Assembly: GCF_000718085.1 (NCBI RefSeq)
Contig: NZ_JOEC01000005.1
Span: 1 to 64,000 of the forward strand
Direction: 5' to 3'
DNA length: 64,000 nucleotides
Source: Mycetocola saprophilus
GTDB lineage: Bacteria > Actinomycetota > Actinomycetes > Actinomycetales > Microbacteriaceae
This document shows, piece by piece, positions 8,252 to 16,664 of the stretch. Each line of letters opens with the position of its first letter. The stretch's first letter is position 1. Made by a program: the position numbers and the translations under genes. A model generated the notes under the pieces. That model had not been told where the DNA came from and did not search any database. It saw only the letters and a list, made by a program, of their open reading frames with translations.

Positions 8252-9772
8252 ATGACCAACTCCTCCCTCAGCGCCGAGGTCCTCCGCGCCATTTCCGCGA
8301 CCATGCTCCCGGGCTTTGACGGCCCCGAGCTGCCCGACTGGCTGGCCGCGCGCCTGCGCGCCGGCCTCGGCGGGGTGTGCCTGTTCTCGATGAACATCGA
8401 GTCCCCGAGTCAGCTCCGGGAGCTGACCGCGGCGATCCTCGATGCCAATCCCGACGCGGTTATCGCGATCGATGAGGAGGGCGGGGACGTGACCCGCCTG
8501 CACCACCAGACCGGCTCGCCCTTCCCGGGCAACGCGATCCTCGGCAAGCTGGGTGATCCGGTGGGTACCGAGGGTATCGCCGCCCGGGTGGGATACGAGC
8601 TCGCCGATGCCGGGGCCACGATGACCTTCGCCCCGGATGCCGATATCAACTCCAACCCCAACAACCCGGTGATCGGCACCCGCAGTTTCGGCACGGACGC
8701 CCACGCGGTGGGTGTCCACACCGCCGCCTGGGTGCGCGGGGTGCAGGGCCGCGGCATCGATGCCAGCACCAAGCACTTCCCCGGCCACGGCGACACCGAG
8801 AACGACTCACACCTGTCGCTGCCGGTGATCGACCGCTCGCTCGAGGAGCTGCGCGAGCGCGAGCTGATCCCGTTTGTGGACGCCATTGCCGCGGGCACCA
8901 ACACGATCATGACCTCGCACATCATGCTGCCGCAGGTGGATCCCGAGCACCCGGCCACCCTGTCCCGCACGATCCTGCAGGACCTGCTGCGCGGCGAGCT
9001 GGGCTTCACCGGCGTGATCGTCACCGACGCGCTGGATATGACCGGCGCCAGCGGTAAGACCGGAATCCCCGAGGCCGCGGTGCGTGCGCTCGCCGCGGGT
9101 TGCGACCTGCTGTGCATCGGCAGCAACAACACCGATCCGCAGATGGGGGAGATCGAGGCCCATGTGGCCGCGGCGATCGAATCCGGTGTGCTGCCCGCCG
9201 AGCGGGTACTCGAGGCCGCCGAGCGCCTGCGCGTGCTTGCCGACCGCGGACGCACCCTGCGGGCCGAGGCCGCCTCGCAGCCGATTCCCGACACCGCCTG
9301 GCCGACCCCCGCCGCGGTGGCCGCGACCTTCGATGTACTGCCCGGGGTTTCCCTGCCCACGCCGAGCCCCGAGGCGCCGGTGCACGTGGTCACCGTCGAG
9401 GGGGTCCCGAACATTGCCGTCGGACCGCTGCCCTGGGGGCCGCACGCGGCCCAGACCGCCGAGGCGCGGGACGCGGGGCTGATCTTCCACCTGGTGGACG
9501 GCACCGACCTCTCGGGCGCCGTGGCCGAGATTCCCACCGGCGTGCCGATCGTGGTGCTGGGACAGAACAACCACCGCGGGGAGCGGGTGCAGGCGGTGCT
9601 CGCCCTGCTGCGCGAGCGCGGCGACGCCCCCACCACCGTGGACATGGGTTGGCCCGCTCCCGACCGCGCCGACGCGCAGATCGCCACCCTGGGTGCCTCG
9701 CGCCTGGCCGGGGAGGCGTTCCTGGAGCGCTGGCTCAGCGGTGGTTTCGCGGCAGAAGAGGTTCCGCGATGA
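8252..9772 (+). CDS. Glycoside hydrolase family 3, NagZ-type beta-N-acetylhexosaminidase
   Basis: A 506-aa enzyme without a signal peptide, so cytoplasmic. The GH3 catalytic domain spans about 1-340 with AIDEEGGDVTRL, the NagZ-type loop KHFPGHGDTENDSH (His/Asp pair of the GlcNAc-specific subfamily) and the nucleophile region VTDALDMTG. The remaining 160 or so residues form a C-terminal alpha/beta domain. Expected role: release of GlcNAc (or GlcNAc-1-P, since some members are phosphorylases) from imported chito-oligosaccharides or muropeptide sugars. Start ATG 8252 lies 2 bp after the permease stop. The stop overlaps the kinase start (ATGA). Confidence 0.9.
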   Translation: MTNSSLSAEVLRAISATMLPGFDGPELPDWLAARLRAGLGGVCLFSMNIESPSQLRELTAAILDANPDAVIAIDEEGGDVTRLHHQTGSPFPGNAILGKLGDPVGTEGIAARVGYELADAGATMTFAPDADINSNPNNPVIGTRSFGTDAHAVGVHTAAWVRGVQGRGIDASTKHFPGHGDTENDSHLSLPVIDRSLEELRERELIPFVDAIAAGTNTIMTSHIMLPQVDPEHPATLSRTILQDLLRGELGFTGVIVTDALDMTGASGKTGIPEAAVRALAAGCDLLCIGSNNTDPQMGEIEAHVAAAIESGVLPAERVLEAAERLRVLADRGRTLRAEAASQPIPDTAWPTPAAVAATFDVLPGVSLPTPSPEAPVHVVTVEGVPNIAVGPLPWGPHAAQTAEARDAGLIFHLVDGTDLSGAVAEIPTGVPIVVLGQNNHRGERVQAVLALLRERGDAPTTVDMGWPAPDRADAQIATLGASRLAGEAFLERWLSGGFAAEEVPR

Positions 9773-10698
9773 GACTGGGGATCGATGTCGGCGGCACCAA
9801 AACCGCCGCGGTGGTCCTCGATGACAATGATGTGGCGGTCGAGGAGCTGACCCGCCCCACCGGCTATGGCCGCGACCAGGTGCTCGCCTCGGTGCTGGAA
9901 ACCAGTGCCGAGCTGGCGCAGCGGGTGGGCCTCACCGCCGACCGCTTCGCCTCGATCGGGATCGGGATCCCCGGGGCGGTCAACGCGCAGATCGGCCGGG
10001 TCGAGCACGCGGTCAACCTGGGCCTGGACCGCTTCGATCTGGGCAGCGAGGCCGCCGCGCGGCTGGGCACCCGGGTCTCGGTGGAGAACGATGTGAACGC
10101 CGCCGCGGTGGGTGCCTACCGCTATGTGGCCACCACCGGGGGCGACACCTCCCTGGGCACCGACGGGCTCGCCTACCTCAACCTGGGGACGGGACTGGCC
10201 GCCGGAATCGTCCTCGACGGACACCTGCGTCGGGGCAGCTCGGGGGTGGCCGGGGAGATCGGCCACATCCCCGTGGATCCCGGTGGAGTGATCTGCTCCT
10301 GCGGCCAGCGCGGCTGCCTGGAAACCGTGGCCTCGGGCTCGGCGATTGCCCGCCAGTGGCCGACCACCGGTACCTCACCGGTCCACGATATGATGGCCGC
10401 AGCGGCCGCCGGAGATCCGGTTGCCGGTCGGATTCGTGCCCTGCTTTTTGAGGGGGTAGCAACCGCCGTTCGCATCCTCACGCTCAGCGTGGATGTGCGC
10501 ACGGTGGTGCTGGGCGGAGGCGTCACCAGCCTCGGCGAACCCCTGTTGTCCGGCGTGGATGCGGTGCTAAACGAGTGGGCCGAGGCCTCCCCGTTTATCG
10601 CCTCGCTGCGCCTGGGTGAACGCATCCGTGTGATCCCCAGAACCCACCCGGTGGCCGCCGTTGGCGCCGCCCTCATTGGAGTTTCAAACAGTGTCTGA
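9769..10698 (+). CDS. ROK-family sugar kinase (probable GlcNAc/GlcN kinase)
   Basis: A 309-aa ROK kinase without a DNA-binding domain. The ATP phosphate loop is DVGGTKTAAVV near residue 5. The ROK zinc motif is seen in GEIGHIPVDPGG and CSCGQRGCLE. Start ATG 9769 overlaps the GH3 stop by 4 bp. It probably phosphorylates the amino sugar released by the GH3 enzyme to feed NagB. Glucokinase activity cannot be excluded by sequence alone. Confidence 0.88.
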   Translation: MRLGIDVGGTKTAAVVLDDNDVAVEELTRPTGYGRDQVLASVLETSAELAQRVGLTADRFASIGIGIPGAVNAQIGRVEHAVNLGLDRFDLGSEAAARLGTRVSVENDVNAAAVGAYRYVATTGGDTSLGTDGLAYLNLGTGLAAGIVLDGHLRRGSSGVAGEIGHIPVDPGGVICSCGQRGCLETVASGSAIARQWPTTGTSPVHDMMAAAAAGDPVAGRIRALLFEGVATAVRILTLSVDVRTVVLGGGVTSLGEPLLSGVDAVLNEWAEASPFIASLRLGERIRVIPRTHPVAAVGAALIGVSNSV

Positions 10699-11464
10699 AG
10701 TATTCGTTGTATCGGGACCGGCCGAGGCCGGGGAGTACGTAGCCGAAATTCTGGCCCGTGCCATCACCACCAATCCGGAAACCGTGCTGGGCCTGGCCAC
10801 CGGTTCCACCCCACTGCCGATCTATGCGGCGCTCGCCGAGAAGGTCCGGACCGAGGGGATCGACGTGTCCCGGGTCAGCGGATTCGCGCTGGATGAGTAT
10901 GTGGGCATCGATCCCACCCATGAGCAGAGCTACCACCACGTGATCGACGCCGAGGTGACCCAGACCCTGGGCCTGGACGCATCGCGGGTGCACGTGCCCT
11001 CGGGCAACCCGGAGACGCTGGAGTCGGCCGGGACCGCCTATGAGGAGTCCATTCGCGCCGCCGGTGGGGTGGACTGGCAGATCCTGGGGATCGGAGCCAA
11101 CGGGCACATCGGCTTCAACGAGCCCGGCTCCCCGCTGGACTCGCTGACCCGTCGGGTTCCGCTGACCGAGCAGACCCGCGAGGACAACGCCCGCTTCTTC
11201 GAGACCATCGACGAGGTGCCGCGACACGCCATCACGCAGGGTGTGGGCACGATTCTTCGTGCCGGGCACCTGTTCCTGCTGGCCTTCGGCGCGCACAAGG
11301 CCGACGCCGTGGCGCGCGCGATTAACGGGCCGATCAGTCCCGAGATTCCCGCCTCCGCCATCCAGTCGCATCCGCACGTGACGGTGCTGCTGGACGCGGC
11401 CGCCGCCGCCGGTCTGGCCCCCGCCGATTACACCGTGGTCGAGGGTGCCGTTTCCGCCGTGTAA
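10691..11464 (+). CDS. nagB: Glucosamine-6-phosphate deaminase
   Basis: A 257-aa protein of normal NagB length. It converts GlcN-6-P to fructose-6-P and ammonia. Motifs seen are GLATGSTPLPIY (34-45), ALDEYVGI with catalytic Asp68, and GIGANGHIGFNEPG (133-146) with the catalytic His139. The GTG at 10691, with GGAG 8 nt upstream, is chosen because it gives the usual N-terminus; it overlaps the kinase stop by 8 bp. It is the last gene of the amino-sugar cluster. No nagA deacetylase is present. A 5S rRNA gene begins only 26 bp after its stop. Confidence 0.95.
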   Translation: MSEVFVVSGPAEAGEYVAEILARAITTNPETVLGLATGSTPLPIYAALAEKVRTEGIDVSRVSGFALDEYVGIDPTHEQSYHHVIDAEVTQTLGLDASRVHVPSGNPETLESAGTAYEESIRAAGGVDWQILGIGANGHIGFNEPGSPLDSLTRRVPLTEQTREDNARFFETIDEVPRHAITQGVGTILRAGHLFLLAFGAHKADAVARAINGPISPEIPASAIQSHPHVTVLLDAAAAAGLAPADYTVVEGAVSAV

Positions 11465-11490
11465 ACTAGACACATAACCACGAATTAGCT

Positions 11491-11610
11491 GTTTCGGTGG
11501 ACATAGCAAGAGGGAAACGCCCGGTCACATTCCGAACCCGGAAGCTAAGACTCTTTGCGCCGATGGTACTGCAGGGGGGACCCTGTGGGAGAGTAGGACA
11601 CCGCCGGACT
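11491..11610 (+). rRNA. rrf: 5S rRNA, complete solitary copy
   Basis: About 120 bases matching a whole 5S rRNA, including AACGCCCGGTCACATTCCGA and GATGGTACTGCAGGGGGGAC. The ends pair as helix I (TTCGGTGG at 11493-11500 with CCGCCGGA at 11601-11608). No 23S or 16S sequence is adjacent: the upstream neighbour is nagB. Its own promoter, if any, must lie in the last part of nagB or the 26-bp gap; otherwise it is read from the nagB operon. A strong terminator follows. Confidence 0.92.
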
Positions 11611-11620
11611 TATAATTCGA

Positions 11621-11661
11621 AGCCCCGTGACTGGATTTCCAGTCACGGGGCTGGTTTGTTT
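11621..11661 (+). terminator. Intrinsic terminator of the solitary 5S rRNA
   Basis: A perfect 14-bp stem AGCCCCGTGACTGG / CCAGTCACGGGGCT with an ATTT loop, then GGTTTGTTTAACC. The 3' flank GGGGCTGGTTTGTTTAACC resembles the flank of the rrn terminator at 111-126, suggesting 5S and terminator were duplicated together. Confidence 0.88.
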
Positions 11662-11778
11662 AACCGGCACATCTGGTCGAGATGGATGCTCAGCGCTTCG
11701 GTGCGGGTGGCCTTCCCGGTGAGCAGGCTGGGATCCGCGGTTATCGTCTCGCCGAGTGGTGCGCCGCATCGCCGAGAC

Positions 11779-12513
11779 CTAGCGGGCAGGTGCCGGGACG
11801 CTCTCTCCGGAGCGTTCGGCCAGGCCGGTCTCGACGTAGTAGTCGGTGATGTGATCGTGGATGACCGTGCGAGCCAGCTCCACGTTACCGGCGGCGATCG
11901 CGTCGGTCAGCTCGCGGTGTTCGTGCCGCAGGCGGTTGGCCGTGGCCGGCCAGGACGCCAGCCCGGGCAGACCCGACTGCACATAGGCCTCGATCGAGCT
12001 GCGCAGGCCCGCCATCGTCGCGGTCAGCACGTGGTTACCCAGGGCCTCGGTGAGGGAGAGATGGAACTGGGCGTCCAGCGTCAGGAATTCCTCGGGGGTC
12101 AGGTTGGCCGAATCCATCGCGCTGAGCAGGGTGCGCGGAACCGTGAGCGCGCGATTGTCGGGGTTGCCGGCCAGGCGGGAGACGGTTTCGGTCTCCAGAA
12201 TCAGACGGGTCTGCACGATATCGTCCACGCTGAAGCCCTGCGCGGCCACCTGCAGGCGCATCAGGGCCGACATCCCGCCGCCGGGAAGCGCCACGATGAT
12301 CGCGCCGGAACGGGGGCCGGATCCACTCGCCGTGCGGATCAGCCCGAGCACCTCAAGCACCCGCAGGGCCTCGCGCACGCTGGAGCGTCCCACGCCGAGT
12401 TCGGCGGCCAGGGCGCGCTCGCCGGGGAGGTGATCCCCGGGCTGGAGTACGCCGGAGAGCAGATCCTGTTCGATCCGTTCCAGCACAATTTGCCATGCCC
12501 GCGCTTCAACCAT
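11779..12513 (-). CDS. GntR-family regulator, FadR subgroup
   Basis: A protein of about 244 aa with an N-terminal winged helix (LGVGRSSVREALRVLEVLGL, about residues 38-60) and an all-helical FCD ligand-binding domain. The ATG at 12513 follows GAGGGG; a start at 12570 would run through the operator. It is transcribed in the same direction as, and 117 bp after, the 2-hydroxyacid dehydrogenase gene. The gap carries a perfect palindrome, so autoregulation and control of the dehydrogenase are plausible. FCD-type regulators usually bind organic acids. Confidence 0.9.
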   Translation of the reverse strand: MVEARAWQIVLERIEQDLLSGVLQPGDHLPGERALAAELGVGRSSVREALRVLEVLGLIRTASGSGPRSGAIIVALPGGGMSALMRLQVAAQGFSVDDIVQTRLILETETVSRLAGNPDNRALTVPRTLLSAMDSANLTPEEFLTLDAQFHLSLTEALGNHVLTATMAGLRSSIEAYVQSGLPGLASWPATANRLRHEHRELTDAIAAGNVELARTVIHDHITDYYVETGLAERSGESVPAPAR

Positions 12514-12554
12514 TTCCGTGCCCCTCACGTTATTCGCGCGCCATTGCGCTCGTA

Positions 12555-12569
12555 TGTGGTCAGACCACA
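12555..12569. promoter_or_regulatory. Palindromic operator before the FadR-type gene
   Basis: TGTGGTC-A-GACCACA is a perfect 7+1+7 inverted repeat, matching the TGGT...ACCA shape of FadR-type GntR operators. It lies 42 bp upstream of the regulator's ATG. Confidence 0.65.
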
Positions 12570-12630
12570 AAGACTAACATGAGCCCCGAGGTTGTGATGC
12601 ATTCGATTAAAAAGGTTATCGCGCGGTTAC

Positions 12631-13557
12631 CTAGGAGCGGAGGACCACGTTCTCCACCGGTTCGCCCGCGAGTAGGTGCCCAATCTGGCGGTGTACCAGG
12701 GCCGCCATCCGCGACATCATCGAGGTGGCCGCCCCGCCCAGGTGCGGGGTGATCAGCACGTTGGGGAGCGTCCACAGCGGGTGATCGGCCGGCAGCGGTT
12801 CGGGATCGGTCACGTCCAGTGCAAAGCGCAGCCGTCCGGACTCCGCCTCGGCCAGGGCCGCCGCGGTGTTCAGAACCGGTCCGCGGGCGATGTTCACCAC
12901 CAGAGCCTGGTCCGGCAGCGCGGCCAGGAACGCGGCATCGGCGAGGTCACGGGTGTCCTCGGTGAGCGGGACGGCCAGGATCACGATCTCGGCGGTGGGC
13001 AGCAGCTCCGGGAGATCGGCGAGGGCGTGCACCGGGCCGTACGCGGATTCGCGGGCCGAGCGCGCCACCCGGGTGATGCGCGTCTCGAAGCCGGTCAGGC
13101 GGGCCTCGATCGCCGCCCCAACCCCGCCGTAGCCGACGATCAGCACGTTCCGATCCGCGACGCTCGGGGTGGTGGACCCCTGCCACAGTCCGGTCTGCGC
13201 GTTGCGCACCGACCGGGGAATGTCGCGCTGGGCGGCGAGCAGCAGGGCCAGGGTCAGCTCGGCGGTCGCGGTCTCGTGCACGGTGGCGGCATTGGCGTAG
13301 ACACGGCCGGGCGGCAGCGTGCCCTCGACACCGTCGTAGCCGATGGACTGGCTCTGGATCAGCGTGGTGGTCACATCATCGATCCCGGGAAACTTCACGT
13401 TCGGCGCAATATACGGGGCAACCAGCAGGTCGATATGCGCCGCCGGGGCCGGAGTTTTCAGATCCCATTCGAGCACCCGTACCCCGTCGGGCACCTCACC
13501 AATCGCCTTGAGCAGGGTCTTTCCGGGCACGGTAACGGTGAGTGTGGGGGAGGTCAT
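12631..13557 (-). CDS. NAD-dependent D-2-hydroxyacid dehydrogenase
   Basis: A 308-aa enzyme. The Rossmann loop is VGYGGVGAAIEARL (about 142-155). The family signature region includes VVNIARGPVLNTAAL with the substrate-binding Arg, the Glu in DVTDPEPLP, and the catalytic His in ITPHLGG. It would reduce a 2-oxoacid or oxidise a D-2-hydroxyacid (glyoxylate/hydroxypyruvate-type substrates likely) in the cytoplasm. Divergent from the aldo/keto reductase and followed by the FadR-type regulator. Confidence 0.9.
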   Translation of the reverse strand: MTSPTLTVTVPGKTLLKAIGEVPDGVRVLEWDLKTPAPAAHIDLLVAPYIAPNVKFPGIDDVTTTLIQSQSIGYDGVEGTLPPGRVYANAATVHETATAELTLALLLAAQRDIPRSVRNAQTGLWQGSTTPSVADRNVLIVGYGGVGAAIEARLTGFETRITRVARSARESAYGPVHALADLPELLPTAEIVILAVPLTEDTRDLADAAFLAALPDQALVVNIARGPVLNTAAALAEAESGRLRFALDVTDPEPLPADHPLWTLPNVLITPHLGGAATSMMSRMAALVHRQIGHLLAGEPVENVVLRS

Positions 13558-13673
13558 GCATCCACCCTAGGGGTGTCGGCCGCGGAATGAAACGTCATGT
13601 TTGCCCGTTTGTTATTTTGCGGGGTTAGGGTCAAGGAAATACCTGAAAACCAGCATCCCGCGGGAGGAAAACC

Positions 13674-14624
13674 ATGACGGCAGAGCACGTAAACATTGGT
13701 CATTCGGATCTCAGCATCGCCCCGATCACGCTCGGCGGCAACGTGTTTGGGTGGACCGCGGATGAGCCCACCTCGCACCGGATCCTCGACGCATTTGTGG
13801 CCGGTGGCGGCAACTTCATCGACACCGCCGACGGCTATTCGGCCTGGGTTCCCGGGCACACCGGCGGGGAATCCGAATCCGTGATCGGCAGCTGGCTGGC
13901 CGCCCGTGGTCGCCGTGACGACGTGGTCATCGCGACCAAGGTCAGCACCAAGCCCGACCGCAAGGGCCTCGCCCCCGACAACATTCGCCTGGCCGCCGAT
14001 GAGTCCCTCGCCCGTCTGGGCACCGACCACATCGACCTCTACTACGCCCACTTCGACGACGAGAGTGTGCCGCTGGCCGACACCGTCGGCGCGCTGTCCG
14101 AGCTGGTAGACGCGGGCAAGGTGCGCTCGATCGGCATCTCGAACTACTCGGCCGATCGGATCGACGAGTGGCTGGAGATCGTGGCCCAAAACGGTCTGCA
14201 CGCCCCGGTCGCCCTGCAGCCGCACTACAACCTGGTGGAGCGCGATTTTGAGGGTGCGCTGCGCGAGCGTGCCGAGAAGTACGGTCTCTCGGTGTTCCCC
14301 TACTTCGCGCTGGCTCGCGGATTCCTGAGCGGTAAGTACCGCCCGGGCGTGGAGATCGACAGCCCGCGCGCGGGCGACGCCGTCAAGTACCTCGACGAGC
14401 GTGGACTGCGCGTGCTCGATGCGCTGGACGCGATTTCCGCCGCCCACGACACCTCGGTGGCCGCCGTCTCGCTCGCCTGGCTGCGTCAGCAGCCCACGGT
14501 GGGTGCGCCGATCGCCAGCGCTCGCTCGCTTGAGCAGCTGCCTCCGATCACCGACTCGCTGAAGATCGAGCTGAGCGGCGAGGAACTCTCCCTGCTCGAC
14601 ACCGCGAGTACCCCGGCCGCCTAG
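13674..14624 (+). CDS. Aldo/keto reductase
   Basis: A 316-aa NADPH-dependent AKR barrel. Catalytic Asp/Tyr (FIDTADGYSAW), Lys (VIATKVS) and His (LYYAHFDDE) are in their usual order. The C-terminal cofactor segment includes APIASARSLEQL. GAGGAAAACC before ATG 13674 provides the ribosome site. It resembles the YajO/tyrosine-auxotrophy-like AKRs with broad carbonyl substrates. The substrate is unknown. Confidence 0.93.
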   Translation: MTAEHVNIGHSDLSIAPITLGGNVFGWTADEPTSHRILDAFVAGGGNFIDTADGYSAWVPGHTGGESESVIGSWLAARGRRDDVVIATKVSTKPDRKGLAPDNIRLAADESLARLGTDHIDLYYAHFDDESVPLADTVGALSELVDAGKVRSIGISNYSADRIDEWLEIVAQNGLHAPVALQPHYNLVERDFEGALRERAEKYGLSVFPYFALARGFLSGKYRPGVEIDSPRAGDAVKYLDERGLRVLDALDAISAAHDTSVAAVSLAWLRQQPTVGAPIASARSLEQLPPITDSLKIELSGEELSLLDTASTPAA

Positions 14625-14636
14625 GCATTATCGCCA

Positions 14637-14677
14637 ACACCAAACGGGCACCCGGAAGTCGGGTGCCCGTTTGGTGT
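14637..14677. terminator. Bidirectional terminator between AKR and MFS genes
   Basis: An 18-bp perfect stem ACACCAAACGGGCACCCG / CGGGTGCCCGTTTGGTGT with a GAAGT loop, between convergent genes. Confidence 0.85.
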
Positions 14678-14805
14678 GTGCGTCCTCGGAGGTGGCATCC
14701 GCGGGGATGCCTCGGGGCCGTGTGCCCGTCTGATGTGCGGCGCTAGTTGCGGCGTTCACCGCTTCGCGGGGGAGCCTCGGCCGGGTGCCTAGCCGGTGCG
14801 CTGAG

Positions 14806-16164
14806 CTAGTCGCGGGGCTCGCGGCGTTCGCGGGGGAGCTTGGGCAGGGTGATCGGGGAGGTGGCGGCCAGCTCATCGGAGAACTCGACCGATTCCGGCT
14901 CCCCGGGGCTGCTGAGATGCGTGACCTGCAGACGCCAGGTGTAATCGGGGTGGCGATGGATGCGCAGGTTGCGGGCAAACACCATCCACGCGAGCCCGAT
15001 CAGCGACGCCAGGACCGAGACGCTTCCGGCCACCAGCAGTGCCAGCCGCGGACCCCAGGCGTTGGCGATGGCGCCGATGATGGGTGCCCCCACCGGGGTT
15101 CCACCCATCAGGATTGCCATATAGAGCGCCATGACCCGGCCGCGCATACCCGCGTCGGTGGTGGTCTGGACGTAGCCGTTGGCGGTGGTGAGCATGCTCA
15201 CCGAGGAGAATCCCATCAGGATCGTCGCCGCGGCAAACGCCGGATAGCTGGGCATCACCGCACACAGCGCCGCCGAGAGCCCGAATCCGCCGGCCGCCAG
15301 GATCACAACCCGCATTCGAGCGCGTGGACGACGGGCGGCAAGGAGCGCTCCGGTGAGCGAGCCGATCGCCAGGATCGAGGACAGCAGCCCGTACTCACCC
15401 GCACCCTCACCAAATTCCACCGCCATCGTGGAGGCAAAGATCGGGAAGTTGAGGCCGAACGCACCCACCAGGAGCACGATCACGAAGATCACCACGAGGT
15501 CCGGGCGACCCTTCACATAGCGGAAACCGGCACCGAGCTGTCCGCCGCGGGAGGCGCGCTTGGGCCGCTTGCGCAGCTCGTTCAGACGCAGCTTATTCAG
15601 GACCGCGATCATCGCCAGGAACGTGAAGGCGTTGATCACAAATACCCAGCCCGAGCCGACCGCGACGATCAGCAGACCGGCCACGGCGGGACCGAGCATC
15701 CGGGCCGCGTTGAACGAGGCGGCGTTCAGGGCCACCGCGTTGGACATGTTGTGCTCGTCCACCAGGTCGGACACGAAGGTCTGGCGTGCGGGGGCGTCGA
15801 TCGCGTTGACCAGGCCCAGTAGCAGGGCGAAGAGGTAGAGGTGCCACAGCTGGGGATGGCCGAGGATCAGCAGGAGGCCGAGGGAGAGACCCAGTAGCGC
15901 CAGCGCGCTCTGGGTGCACAGCAGGATCTTGCGCCGGTCGAACCGGTCGGCAATCCACCCGCTCACCGGCACCAGCAGGAGCTGCGGACCGAACTGGAGC
16001 GACATTGTCACGCCCACCGCCACGGCATCGTTATGGGTCAGATCGGTCAGTACCACCCAGTTCTGGGTGGTGGACTGCATCCAGGTGCCGACATTGGACA
16101 CCAGGGCTCCGATAAACCACAGCCGATAGTTGTATCCGGACAGGGAGCGAAACATTGCACTCAC
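14806..16164 (-). CDS. MFS transporter (MFS_3 / EntS-like exporter)
   Basis: A 452-aa membrane protein with about twelve hydrophobic segments and a 55-residue cytoplasmic tail. The loop ADRFDRRKILL between helices 2 and 3 and the N-terminal NVGTWMQSTTQNWVVL are typical of the MFS_3 exporter branch. It overlaps the stop of the upstream marR-type gene by 4 bp, so the two form an operon. A drug or metabolite efflux role under MarR control is inferred. Confidence 0.9.
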   Translation of the reverse strand: MSAMFRSLSGYNYRLWFIGALVSNVGTWMQSTTQNWVVLTDLTHNDAVAVGVTMSLQFGPQLLLVPVSGWIADRFDRRKILLCTQSALALLGLSLGLLLILGHPQLWHLYLFALLLGLVNAIDAPARQTFVSDLVDEHNMSNAVALNAASFNAARMLGPAVAGLLIVAVGSGWVFVINAFTFLAMIAVLNKLRLNELRKRPKRASRGGQLGAGFRYVKGRPDLVVIFVIVLLVGAFGLNFPIFASTMAVEFGEGAGEYGLLSSILAIGSLTGALLAARRPRARMRVVILAAGGFGLSAALCAVMPSYPAFAAATILMGFSSVSMLTTANGYVQTTTDAGMRGRVMALYMAILMGGTPVGAPIIGAIANAWGPRLALLVAGSVSVLASLIGLAWMVFARNLRIHRHPDYTWRLQVTHLSSPGEPESVEFSDELAATSPITLPKLPRERREPRD

Positions 16165-16586
16165 GCGGTCGCGAGCCTCCTCATGATCTCGGCGGCGCGG
16201 GTCAGGGTTTCGCGTTCCTCGGGGGAGAGGTCGCGCAGCCGGGTATCGATCCAGGCGTCGCGCTGGACCACCGTGCGTGCGACCATGTCATGACCCTCGG
16301 GGGTCAGGCTGATCAGCACGCGTCGGCCATCTGTCGGATCCGCCGCGCGCTCCACATAGCCGCTGCCCTCGAGGCAGTTGACCGTGCGATTCATCGACGG
16401 CGGGGAGACCCGTTCGTGTTCGGCGAGGCCGCCCAGGGTGTGTGCACCATGCCGGTAGAGGCAGGCGAGCACCGAGAACTGGCCGTCGCTGAGTTCGTTA
16501 TCGGCCTTCTCCGCGCGCAGTCGGCGGGAGAGGTGGAGAACGCCCTGGCGGATCTGAGTCGCATCCAGGTTCGGGTCAATCGTCAT
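16161..16586 (-). CDS. MarR-family transcriptional regulator
   Basis: A 141-aa winged-helix repressor. The recognition segment GGLAEHERVSPPSMNRTV and wing AADPTDGRRVLISLTPEG are clear. It is the first gene of the operon with the MFS exporter. A perfect inverted repeat lies 17 bp upstream of the start codon. Confidence 0.93.
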   Translation of the reverse strand: MTIDPNLDATQIRQGVLHLSRRLRAEKADNELSDGQFSVLACLYRHGAHTLGGLAEHERVSPPSMNRTVNCLEGSGYVERAADPTDGRRVLISLTPEGHDMVARTVVQRDAWIDTRLRDLSPEERETLTRAAEIMRRLATA

Positions 16587-16602
16587 AGATCGTTAGCATA
16601 AC

Positions 16603-16621
16603 TCATTAGTCTTGCTAATGA
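16603..16621. promoter_or_regulatory. Probable MarR operator
   Basis: TCATTAG-TCTTG-CTAATGA is a perfect 7-bp inverted repeat in an AT-rich 40-bp gap between the divergent marR-type and hydrolase genes. This is the usual place and spacing for MarR autorepression. Confidence 0.65.
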
Positions 16622-16664
16622 AATAAGGGTGGAGGCATTCCCAGCGAATCACTAGTCTGAGGGA

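Noticed and set aside
8410..10266. 618-codon open frame antisense to the GH3 and ROK kinase genes
   Set aside because: Arg/Ser/Pro-rich composition without recognisable domain; both sense genes are well supported.
11611..11778. A gene between the solitary 5S rRNA and the FadR-type regulator
   Set aside because: Only the 5S terminator is visible; open frames here are short and featureless.
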